Below, piece by piece: positions 1 through 5,394 of a stretch of DNA of 5,428 nt. This DNA comes from an uncultured Lachnospiraceae bacterium (GTDB lineage: Bacteria > Bacillota > Clostridia > Lachnospirales > Lachnospiraceae). The notes under the pieces are model-generated. The model was not told where the DNA came from, made no database searches, and worked only from the letters and a program-made list of their open reading frames with translations. The DNA is taken from the NCBI GenBank assembly GCA_934394615.1, contig CAKRRJ010000117.1, positions 1 to 5,428 on the forward strand, given 5' to 3'. Each line of letters starts with the position of its first letter. Position 1 is the first letter of the stretch. The position numbers and the translations under genes are program-made.

Positions 1-677
1 TCAGAACGGGTCAGTTTCACGAACAGGATCAGGGAGCTGACTGCATTGGCCAGTACGGTGGCAATGGCTACGCCGTTCACGTTCATCCGGAAGACAACCA
101 CAAACAGCAGGTTCAGCAGTACATTCAGAACACCGGAAAAGGCCAGCGCCTGCAGGGGAACTTTCGTATCACCAATACTTCGGAAAATGGCTGCCTCAAA
201 GTTGTAAAGGAAGATGACCGGAAGTCCAAGCAGGTAAATGCGGATATACAAAAGTGCGTAAGGCATGACCTCGTCGGGGATGTGCAGCAGCTGGAATAGG
301 TTTCCAACGCACAACTCTCCAAGCAGGGCAACCAGCAGTCCGCCGAGGAAGGACGCCACAACGGAGGTATGGACGGCCTGTTCCACCTGTTTTTTATCGC
401 CGCGTCCAATGGCATTGGCAATCACGACATTGCTTCCCAGGGAAAGTCCTATAAATAAATTTAGGATAACCCCGATTACAGAACTGTTTGCGCCGACGGC
501 GGCAATGGCTACCGTGCGGTCAGTACTGGCAAAGTTTCCGACAATCGCCAGGTCGGATGCGTTGAACAGCTGCTCCAGAATACCGGTAGCCGCCACCGGA
601 ATCGCATATTGTGGAAGCTTATTCCAGATAGGACCGTTCAGCATATCCAGTTTTTTTGTTTTTCTGTTTGAGCTCAT
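1..677 (-). CDS. MATE family efflux transporter, N-terminal half (cut by window edge)
   Basis: Integral membrane antiporter of the MATE (NorM/DinF) family, which exports drugs or other toxic small molecules using a sodium or proton gradient. The reading frame is open on the minus strand from ATG 677-675 to the window edge, giving 225 complete codons. Full-length members have about 450 residues, so this is roughly the first half. The start MSSNRKTKKL is supported by AGAGGTG (683-689) five bases upstream. Family-typical stretches are visible: ILEQLFNASDLAIVGNFA (33-50), a glycine/serine-rich helix ending ANAIGRGDKKQVEQAV (87-102), and FRSIGDTKVPLQAL (165-178). Several hydrophobic helices fall at about 58-80, 105-128, 140-160, 176-196 and 202-220. 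It is divergent from the LysR-type gene, which probably regulates it. The substrate cannot be predicted. The family is clear; there is no sign of disruption in the visible part. Confidence 0.95.
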   Translation of the reverse strand, partial: MSSNRKTKKLDMLNGPIWNKLPQYAIPVAATGILEQLFNASDLAIVGNFASTDRTVAIAAVGANSSVIGVILNLFIGLSLGSNVVIANAIGRGDKKQVEQAVHTSVVASFLGGLLVALLGELCVGNLFQLLHIPDEVMPYALLYIRIYLLGLPVIFLYNFEAAIFRSIGDTKVPLQALAFSGVLNVLLNLLFVVVFRMNVNGVAIATVLANAVSSLILFVKLTRS

Positions 678-682
678 GAAAA

Positions 683-689
683 CACCTCT
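683..689 (-). promoter_or_regulatory. Ribosome binding site of the MATE gene
   Basis: On the minus strand this reads AGAGGTG, five bases before the ATG at 677-675. It fixes the start of the transporter gene. Confidence 0.7.
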
Positions 690-727
690 TTGGTAAAGAT
701 AAATTTTTCTTTTTATTATGCAAACAT

Positions 728-756
728 AGTATAGTTTCGAATATGAATAATAGCAA
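728..756 (-). promoter_or_regulatory. Predicted sigma-70-type promoter for the MATE gene
   Basis: On the minus strand, TTGCTA (751-756, -35) is followed after exactly 17 bases by TATACT (728-733, -10). Both hexamers are close to consensus with ideal spacing, and the transcript would have a leader of about 45 bases before the ATG at 677. This lies inside the divergent region shared with the LysR-type gene, where LysR proteins usually bind. Prediction only; no start site is known. Confidence 0.6.
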
Positions 757-770
757 ATACTGATTATCTA

Positions 771-779
771 TGGTAAAAT
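771..779 (+). promoter_or_regulatory. Predicted extended -10 promoter for the LysR-type gene
   Basis: The sequence TGGTAAAAT is an extended -10 element (TG, one base, then TAAAAT). It lies about 40 bases upstream of the chosen LysR start at 819. No good -35 is visible at the right distance, which is usual for extended -10 promoters. It sits 14 bases from the -35 of the opposing MATE promoter, so binding at one would influence the other. Confidence 0.4.
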
Positions 780-818
780 ATAGTTAAAATGAATGATAAA
801 ACAGAAAGGGGGAACGCC

Positions 819-1736
819 ATGGAAGTGCGGGAACTTCGCTATTTTCTGGCAGTGGCGCGGGAAGAGAATATCACGCGGGCAGCAGAGTACCTGCATATCG
901 CCCAGCCGTCCTTATCGAGACAGCTTATGGATCTGGAAAAGAAGCTGGGAAAACAGCTTCTGGTACGCGGAAAACGGAAAGTCACGCTGACGGAAGACGG
1001 GGTACTGCTTCGCAAGCGGGCGGAGGAAATCATTGAACTGGTGGAGAAAACAGAACAGGAAATCAGCACCGATTCCGAAGAAATCATCGGAGATATCGAT
1101 TTAGGCGGCAGTACGCCGGCTTCGGTGCTGCGTATTGCAGCGGAACTTCGCAGGGAATGTCCGGGGGTGCATTTCCATTTTTTCAGCGCTGATGCCATGG
1201 ATGTGTCGGAGCGGCTGAATCACGGAACCCTGGATTTTGCTGTGATGCTGGAACCGATTGATAATGTGAAATATGATTTCCTTTCTCTGAAAGAGACTTC
1301 GGAGTGGGGCGTGCTGATGCAAAAAAGTGATCCGCTGGCAGCAAAGAAAGCCTTAAGCCGGGCGGAAATCCGGAGCATTCCGCTGATTATGCACCGCCGT
1401 GTCGGCCTGCAGAATGAGATTGCCCACTGGGCTGGAACAGATCTGGAACATTTACAGATTGCGGCAACCTACAATGTGGTTCATGGCAGTCCGGTTCCAT
1501 TTGTGCAGCAGGGAATGGGATATTTCCTCACAACCCGGGACTTGCTGGCTCCGGTGCTGGACCCGGATGTCTGCTTTCTTCCCTTGGAGCCACAGCTTCC
1601 AACGCATCTGGCACTGGTCTGGAAGAAGCACGCCGTGTTCAGCCGGGCGGCGGAGCGGTTTTATGAGATGTTAAAGAACGGGGTATTGTCAGAGCAGGAG
1701 TCAGGCTTGGAAGCAAAAGCTGAAAGAACAGAATGA
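819..1736 (+). CDS. LysR-type transcriptional regulator
   Basis: Cytoplasmic DNA-binding regulator of the LysR family, 305 residues, the usual length. Residues 1-60 form the winged helix-turn-helix: MEVRELRYFLAVAREENITR, then AAEYLHIAQPSLSRQ and DLEKKLGKQLLVR, all hallmark LysR positions. A linker helix (about 61-88) leads to the ligand-binding domain, starting at GDIDLGG (91-97) and containing VVHGSPVPFVQQGMGYFLT in its second lobe. The start at 819 is preferred over the in-frame ATG at 789 because AAAGGGGGA (805-813 region) is correctly spaced from it and family alignments begin at MEVREL. The gene is divergent from the MATE transporter and probably controls it and itself. It also lies 16 bp upstream of a membrane-protein gene, so it may be transcribed with it. 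The charged C-terminal tail (about 288-305) is unremarkable. The inducer is unknown. Confidence 0.96.
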   Translation: MEVRELRYFLAVAREENITRAAEYLHIAQPSLSRQLMDLEKKLGKQLLVRGKRKVTLTEDGVLLRKRAEEIIELVEKTEQEISTDSEEIIGDIDLGGSTPASVLRIAAELRRECPGVHFHFFSADAMDVSERLNHGTLDFAVMLEPIDNVKYDFLSLKETSEWGVLMQKSDPLAAKKALSRAEIRSIPLIMHRRVGLQNEIAHWAGTDLEHLQIAATYNVVHGSPVPFVQQGMGYFLTTRDLLAPVLDPDVCFLPLEPQLPTHLALVWKKHAVFSRAAERFYEMLKNGVLSEQESGLEAKAERTE

Positions 1737-1740
1737 ACAC

Positions 1741-1746
1741 AGGAGG
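1741..1746 (+). promoter_or_regulatory. Strong ribosome binding site for the membrane-protein gene
   Basis: A perfect AGGAGG sits six bases before ATG 1753, within the 16-bp gap after the LysR stop codon. There is no room for a separate promoter in the gap itself, which supports translation from a shared transcript with the regulator or from a promoter inside its coding region. Confidence 0.8.
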
Positions 1747-1752
1747 AATCGT

Positions 1753-2709
1753 ATGGAATTTACCTATGATAAAAAGAAATGGATCGGGATTGTGGTGCTG
1801 CTTGTAATCGCAATATTATCATTCAGTGTAGGCGCGAAATACGCAGCGGCACCGGAACATCATAAAGCAACCATAGCAGCATTGGATGAGAAAAAAGATA
1901 CGGTTCTGGAACTGACTGTGGCGGCTACAGCCACCTCTGCCTTGATCACGCTGCTGCCAGGAGATGTGGGAACGCCGATCGCGGAAAAGGTTGCAGATCT
2001 GAGCGGCTATCTGCTCCTTGTACTCTGTGCGGTATTTCTGGAAAAGTATCTGGTGACGCTGACCGGCTATGCTGCGTTTAAGCTCTTTATTCCGGCAGCG
2101 TGCGTGCTATTTGCCGGAAATGTGATTTTGGAAAACCGCAGTGTCGGCCGTCTGGCCAGAAGACTGCTGGCGTTTGGCATCTGCATTTTCCTGGTGGTTC
2201 CTGCCAGTGTGAAACTGTCCGACCTGATTGATGACACGTATCACGCCCAGATTGAGATGACTTTGGAAGAGGCAAAAGGGACCCAGAAGATTCTGGAAAA
2301 TGAATCCGGGAAAGATACAGAGGTGCAGCAGAATGAAGGTAAAACAAGCCAGAATGTGGAGCAGGGTACACAGTTGAATGGAAATCAGAGCGCAAATCCG
2401 TCTGCGGGTCAGTCAGGAAATCAGAACTCAGGCGTGGCAGGTCTCTGGGAAAAGGCAAAAGATGCTCTTGGCAGCGCCAAGGAAACCGTTACGAGCGCAG
2501 TGGAAAATGTGACATTATCTTCTGAAGAACTGCTGCAGAAAATTGAACATTCCTTAAGCCGTTTCGTGGAAGCCATAGCCGTGATGCTCATCACTTCCTG
2601 CGTGATTCCGATTCTGGTGCTGCTGGTGTTCTTCTGGCTGATTAAGGTGCTGCTGGATGTGGATGTGAGCAGAAACGTCGAGAATGCGGTACAGAAAATT
2701 CGAGATTGA
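1753..2709 (+). CDS. Multi-spanning membrane protein of unknown function with a Q/N-rich loop
   Basis: I do not recognise this 318-residue protein as a named family. It begins with a basic patch (KKKW, 7-10) and a hydrophobic segment (11-29), consistent with an inside N-terminus. A weakly hydrophobic stretch lies at about 53-68. Clear membrane segments follow at about 84-105, 108-125 and 136-155. Residues 156-272 form a long soluble loop with three parts: an acidic helix-prone part (158-186), a low-complexity part rich in Q, N, G and S (about 189-227), and an amphipathic helical part (WEKAKDALGSAKETVTSAV, 232-250, onward to 270). A last strong membrane segment lies at 272-300, with a short charged tail. 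Start and AGGAGG spacing are convincing. It is 18 bp upstream of the nuclease/ATPase gene, so the two are probably one transcription unit and may act together. Function unknown; a scaffold or anchor role would be only inference. Confidence 0.9.
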   Translation: MEFTYDKKKWIGIVVLLVIAILSFSVGAKYAAAPEHHKATIAALDEKKDTVLELTVAATATSALITLLPGDVGTPIAEKVADLSGYLLLVLCAVFLEKYLVTLTGYAAFKLFIPAACVLFAGNVILENRSVGRLARRLLAFGICIFLVVPASVKLSDLIDDTYHAQIEMTLEEAKGTQKILENESGKDTEVQQNEGKTSQNVEQGTQLNGNQSANPSAGQSGNQNSGVAGLWEKAKDALGSAKETVTSAVENVTLSSEELLQKIEHSLSRFVEAIAVMLITSCVIPILVLLVFFWLIKVLLDVDVSRNVENAVQKIRD

Positions 2710-2715
2710 GAAAAT

Positions 2716-2720
2716 GGGAG
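2716..2720 (+). promoter_or_regulatory. Ribosome binding site of the nuclease/ATPase gene
   Basis: GGGAG lies seven bases before ATG 2728 in the 18-bp gap after the membrane-protein stop. It favours this start over the later in-frame ATG at 2788 (residue 21), and the short gap argues for co-transcription with the upstream gene. Confidence 0.6.
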
Positions 2721-2727
2721 TTTATCT

Positions 2728-4215
2728 ATGAAATCAATTTCAATCTATGCCATTACCAGAAAACAGAATCTGACGCAGCTTTCCAGAATGGAGCGTCAAC
2801 TGTCCAAAAGGGAAAAATCATTAAAAATGCGGGAATGGGAGTTAGACAGCCTGAAAAATCTGGTGGAGCAGCTGGAAGCACGGATGCCGGATGTCTGCGG
2901 TCTGCGCTTTTTCTATTCTTTCCAGATTCCGCGGCTGGGAAAGGAATTTGACCTTCTTCAGATTAAGGAAGATCAGATCATTAACATTGAACTGAAAAGC
3001 GGAGCGGTGTCGGAGGAGGCCATGCGCAGGCAGCTGATTCAGAATCGGTATTACCTGTCGGTGCTGGGAAGGCCAATCCGGTCTTATACTTACATCAGCA
3101 GTCAGAACCGGCTGGTGCGCCTGACGAACCACGACCATCTTGCGGATACGGACTGGGAGCAGTTGTGTAGCGAACTGCAGAATGAAAGTGAGGATTATAA
3201 GGGAGATGCAGAGACATTGTTTCAGGCAGAATTGTTTCTGATCTCTCCATTGACGGAGCCGTCCCGTTTTCTAAAGAAAGAATATTTTCTGACGGCGCAG
3301 CAGCGGGATATTGAGCGGCAGATTTTAAAGAAAATCCGTCAGGAACGGACTGGATACTACTGGTTTCGGGGGCTTCCGGGAACGGGAAAGACTCTGCTTC
3401 TTTATGATATGGCTATGAAGCTTTCTGCCAGGCAGCAGGTTTGTATAATTCACTGTGGGGAAGCCGGGGAGCAGTGGAAGGTACTGCATGAGCGACTGCG
3501 GCGGGTGAAGTATTTGTCGGATAGCGAGATTATGTGTGCACAGAATGAAACAGATCAGAATCAAACGGCACGAAGCAAGGCAGCGCAGAATCAGGCAGAG
3601 ATTGCAGCAATGCAATCAGATCCAGTACAGAATGTCCTTGCAGGGGCGAATGCCATTCTTGTAGATGAAGCGCATCTCCTTTCTCAGGAAAAACTGGAAT
3701 ACATTTTGAGGCACTGCGGGAAACGTCCGGTTATTTTTTCCAGCGATTGTGAGGATATGATCTCGCCGGAAGAGATGGACTGCGGCACAGTACATATACT
3801 GGAACAGCTTCCTGGTATTCAGAGCTTCCGGCTCACAAACAGGATTCGGACCAATGCGGAATTATCTTCGTTTATCCAGAACATGATGCATCTCCCGGAG
3901 CGAAAGACAGGACGGCATTTTCCACATGTCACGGTGTTGTATGCCAATGATGACCGGGAGACAGAATTGCTTTTGAGAGATGCGCAGCATCAGGGGTATG
4001 AAATGTTTTCGAAGGAAAACGGGGCGGCAATTTCTGCAAATCGTCTTGCAATGGTACTGGATCAGCGGTATTTTTATGATAAACAGAGATATCTGCGTTC
4101 TAAAGACCGATCGGTGCGGAGGCTGTTTCATCAGTTAAACGGCGCAAAGGAAGAACTAATGCTGGTGGTAAAGCAGAATGAGCCGGTTTATGCAGCGTTG
4201 CTGGAGCTATTATGA
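2728..4215 (+). CDS. PD-(D/E)XK-like nuclease domain fused to a DUF2075/SF1-type ATPase
   Basis: A 495-residue, probably cytoplasmic protein. Residues 15-52 are charged and coiled-coil-like (RMERQLSKREKSLKMREWEL). Residues 60-125 resemble a restriction-like PD-(D/E)XK core: GKEFDLLQI with D75, then INIELKSG with E88 and K90, followed by a helix. Residues 184-480 form a P-loop ATPase of the DUF2075/superfamily 1 helicase type: Walker A GLPGTGKT (215-222), Walker B ILVDEAHLL (310-318) and an RLTNRIRTNAELSSFI block (368-383). A Q/N/A-rich insert (about 271-302) separates Walker A and B. The later helicase motifs look eroded: SSDCED replaces a GDxxQ-like motif III, SANRLAMVLD stands where family members tend to have GQEFD, and LNGAKEEL lacks the motif VI arginine. 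GGGAG (2716-2720) supports the start. It may bind or process nucleic acid using ATP; helicase activity is doubtful. Partner and pathway are unknown. Confidence 0.88.
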   Translation: MKSISIYAITRKQNLTQLSRMERQLSKREKSLKMREWELDSLKNLVEQLEARMPDVCGLRFFYSFQIPRLGKEFDLLQIKEDQIINIELKSGAVSEEAMRRQLIQNRYYLSVLGRPIRSYTYISSQNRLVRLTNHDHLADTDWEQLCSELQNESEDYKGDAETLFQAELFLISPLTEPSRFLKKEYFLTAQQRDIERQILKKIRQERTGYYWFRGLPGTGKTLLLYDMAMKLSARQQVCIIHCGEAGEQWKVLHERLRRVKYLSDSEIMCAQNETDQNQTARSKAAQNQAEIAAMQSDPVQNVLAGANAILVDEAHLLSQEKLEYILRHCGKRPVIFSSDCEDMISPEEMDCGTVHILEQLPGIQSFRLTNRIRTNAELSSFIQNMMHLPERKTGRHFPHVTVLYANDDRETELLLRDAQHQGYEMFSKENGAAISANRLAMVLDQRYFYDKQRYLRSKDRSVRRLFHQLNGAKEELMLVVKQNEPVYAALLELL

Positions 4216-4290
4216 ACACTGTGAGAGTTTGTTGAATTTTGGCGTGTAGCTGCGGATGCAGTTTACCAGCTGCGGAAAATTTTAGGAAGG
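4216..4290 (+). other. Gap between nuclease/ATPase and acetyltransferase genes, with a 9-bp direct repeat
   Basis: The gap contains AGCTGCGGA at 4248-4256 and again at 4268-4276, a spacing of 20 bases. A small hairpin (CTGC, loop GGAT, GCAG at 4250-4261) lies within it but has no T-tract, so it is not an intrinsic terminator. No convincing promoter hexamers are visible. The acetyltransferase could therefore be read from the upstream operon, or from a promoter I cannot recognise. Confidence 0.4.
4231..4241 (+). repeat. Direct repeat flanking the acetyltransferase gene, left copy
   Basis: GTTGAATTTTG occurs here, 15 bases after the nuclease/ATPase stop, and again at 4955-4965 across the end of the acetyltransferase gene. 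The two copies bracket that gene. The match is perfect over 11 bases, but the word is AT-rich and could recur by chance. Confidence 0.5.
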
Positions 4291-4959
4291 ATGGAAAGAA
4301 ACAGAATGGCTGGTTACAGAAAAATCGATATGGCCACTTGGCCGCGCAGGGAGCATTATCAGTATTATACAGAAAAATTAAAAATTGAGTGCAATATGAC
4401 AGTACCCATCGATGTGAAAAAACTGCTGGATTTCTGCCATGAAAGCGGTCATAAATTTTATCCATCCCTCATTTATCTGGTGACAAAGGTACTCAACCAG
4501 ATGGAGAATTTTCGGATGTTTAAAGATGCAGAAGGAAACCTATGCGTGTGGGATCATGTCGTTCCAAATTACACGATTTTCCATGAAGATGATAAGACAT
4601 TTTCGGACTGCTGGACGGAGTATTCCGATGACTTTGAGGTCTTTTACCGGGAAATCACAAAGGACATGGAAGAAGGACAGAAGAAAAAGGGCATCAAGGC
4701 CAAAGCAGGTCAGCCAGCTAATTTTTATTGTATTTCCTGTGTGCCATGGGTTTCGTTTTCGGCATTTGGCAGCAGAACCGTCAATAGTTCAGAACCTGCG
4801 TATTTCCCGATTATCACCATGGGAAAATACGAAAAATCCGGGGAAAAGATTCTGATGCCGGTAAATATGATGATCGCACATGCGGTGGCGGACGGCTATC
4901 ATGCGGGAATGTTTTTCAAGAAGCTTCAGGAAGCAGTTGTTCAGTTGAATTTTAGTTGA
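4291..4959 (+). CDS. CatA-like O-acetyltransferase (chloramphenicol acetyltransferase family)
   Basis: Cytoplasmic enzyme of the trimeric chloramphenicol acetyltransferase family, which moves an acetyl group from acetyl-CoA to a hydroxyl of its acceptor. The 222 residues match the family length. It opens like classical CATs (GYRKIDMATWPRREHYQYY, 8-26), and the RREH segment carries the structural arginine. KFYPSLIYLVTKVLNQ (55-70), VPNYTIFHEDDKTFSD (91-106) and YCISCVPWVSFSAF (146-159, S149 matching the conserved serine) follow. The catalytic signature is HAVADG, with H197 as the base and D201. All key residues are present, so it should be an active acetyltransferase. Whether the acceptor is chloramphenicol is uncertain, since many chromosomal homologues do not give resistance. 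The start is ambiguous: AGGAAGG abuts ATG 4291, while ATG 4306 has only a weak GGAAAG seven bases upstream. The stop lies inside an 11-bp tandem duplication. Confidence 0.93.
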   Translation: MERNRMAGYRKIDMATWPRREHYQYYTEKLKIECNMTVPIDVKKLLDFCHESGHKFYPSLIYLVTKVLNQMENFRMFKDAEGNLCVWDHVVPNYTIFHEDDKTFSDCWTEYSDDFEVFYREITKDMEEGQKKKGIKAKAGQPANFYCISCVPWVSFSAFGSRTVNSSEPAYFPIITMGKYEKSGEKILMPVNMMIAHAVADGYHAGMFFKKLQEAVVQLNFS

Positions 4960-4964
4960 ATTTT
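4943..4964 (+). repeat. Perfect 11-bp tandem duplication spanning the acetyltransferase stop codon
   Basis: AGTTGAATTTT occurs twice head to tail (4943-4953 and 4954-4964). The second copy supplies the TGA stop at 4957-4959, ending the protein in QLNFS. With one copy the frame would continue as QLNFENIQD and stop at the TGA at 4979-4981. The duplication thus looks like a slippage event that shortened the C-terminus by a few residues. It falls after the catalytic motif, so activity is probably unaffected. Confidence 0.85.
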
Positions 4965-5021
4965 GAAAATATTCAGGATTGATAATTTCTGTCTGGAACA
5001 GGAAATGCCTGAAAAGAAAGA

Positions 5022-5027
5022 GAGGAA
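5022..5027 (+). promoter_or_regulatory. Ribosome binding site of the ABM gene
   Basis: GAGGAA lies seven bases before ATG 5035. It decides this start over the in-frame TTG at 4963, whose extra residues (MKIFRIDNF...) do not resemble the family. Confidence 0.6.
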
Positions 5028-5034
5028 TCGAAGG

Positions 5035-5319
5035 ATGAAACATCTGGTATTGCTTGTAACTTATAAAACAGGTCCGAACATGAGAGAAGCATTTGTATTT
5101 GAAGTAACCGCTTCTGGGATTCTGGAGCAGATCCGCCAGGAGAAGGGCTTTGTGTCATACAACTATTATTACGATGCGGCAGATCCAGACCAGCTGCTTT
5201 TAGTGGAAGAGTGGAAGTCTGAGGAGCATCAGAAACAACACCTGCAGACAGATCATATGTGCAGGCTGCAGGAGATAAAAGAGAGGTATGTGCTGGAGAC
5301 AGAGGTACGAAAATTTTAA
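5035..5319 (+). CDS. ABM (antibiotic biosynthesis monooxygenase) family protein, putative quinol monooxygenase
   Basis: A 94-residue dimeric ferredoxin-like fold protein of the ABM superfamily, as in YgiN-type quinol monooxygenases, which oxidise quinols or aromatic compounds without a bound cofactor. The order of elements is typical: strand MKHLVLLVTYKTG (1-13), helix REAFVFEVTASGILEQIRQE (17-36), strand GFVSYNYYYDAADPDQLLLVEEW (38-60), helix KSEEHQKQHLQTDHMCRLQ (61-79) with the family-like HLQTDH, and a final strand (85-94). The length is standard. The gene follows the acetyltransferase by 75 bp on the same strand. A weak promoter is possible in that gap (TTGAAT 4956-4961, 19 bases, GATAAT 4981-4986), otherwise it shares the upstream transcript. 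The true substrate is unknown, and members are often annotated from fold alone. Confidence 0.9.
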   Translation: MKHLVLLVTYKTGPNMREAFVFEVTASGILEQIRQEKGFVSYNYYYDAADPDQLLLVEEWKSEEHQKQHLQTDHMCRLQEIKERYVLETEVRKF

Positions 5320-5334
5320 CGAATAGCTCGGAAC

Positions 5335-5340
5335 AGGAGG
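5335..5340 (+). promoter_or_regulatory. Orphan Shine-Dalgarno-like sequence
   Basis: CAGGAGG (5334-5340) is a strong ribosome site, but no ATG, GTG or TTG follows within the normal distance. An ATT at 5344 would give a 14-codon frame ending at TAA 5386-5388. It could be a relic of a lost start or chance. Confidence 0.2.
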
Positions 5341-5361
5341 ATTATTAAGTTATCAAAAATG

Positions 5362-5390
5362 TTGATATTAATGGTTAAATGTGTTTAAAT
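5362..5390 (+). promoter_or_regulatory. Predicted promoter of the right-edge gene
   Basis: TTGATA (5362-5367) and TTAAAT (5385-5390) are separated by 17 bases. The -35 matches five of six consensus positions and the -10 four of six. It lies just upstream of the ribosome site and start of the gene at 5413, separate from the ABM gene, so that gene probably has its own transcript. Confidence 0.45.
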
Positions 5391-5394
5391 ACAC
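5381..5394. promoter_or_regulatory. Inverted repeat GTGT-N6-ACAC overlapping the -10 (possible operator)
   Basis: GTGTTTAAATACAC has four perfectly paired outer bases on each side and covers the predicted -10 element. A repressor bound here would block transcription of the gene starting at 5413. The arms are short, so the call is tentative. Confidence 0.3.

Larger units (their letters stand above)
725..785. promoter_or_regulatory. Probable LysR operator region between divergent genes
   Basis: This AT-rich stretch repeats ATAG/CTAT words. TATAGTT occurs at 730-736 and again at 779-785. ATAG (750-753) and CTAT (768-771) form a short inverted pair, as do CATA (725-728) and TATG (742-745). LysR-type regulators typically bind such imperfect dyads (T-N11-A type) in the shared intergenic region with a divergent target. 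The location is compelling, but the exact operator cannot be defined because the motifs are short and the spacings do not match the canonical one. Confidence 0.35.

Noticed and set aside
265..696. Plus-strand open frame of 143 codons at the left side
   Set aside because: It lies opposite the MATE transporter, whose minus-strand translation matches its family throughout. The plus-strand product has no recognisable domain and no good ribosome site.
789..818. Upstream in-frame ATG adding ten residues to the LysR protein
   Set aside because: No ribosome site precedes it, it lies about ten bases from the predicted extended -10, and the family alignment starts at MEVREL (819), which has a well-spaced purine-rich site.
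1087..1736. Minus-strand open frames inside the LysR and other genes
   Set aside because: They mirror confirmed genes, start without ribosome sites and give compositionally odd proteins. No independent evidence supports any of them.
2706..2951. Overlapping 81-codon frame across the start of the nuclease/ATPase gene
   Set aside because: It is in a different frame from a gene with clear domains, and its product shows no features. It is a shadow.
4248..4263. Hairpin as an intrinsic terminator before the acetyltransferase gene
   Set aside because: The stem is only four to six pairs including a G-T pair, and no run of T follows.
4963..5034. TTG start extending the ABM protein by 24 residues
   Set aside because: The extension does not resemble the family, and GAGGAA seven bases before ATG 5035 supports the shorter, standard-length protein.
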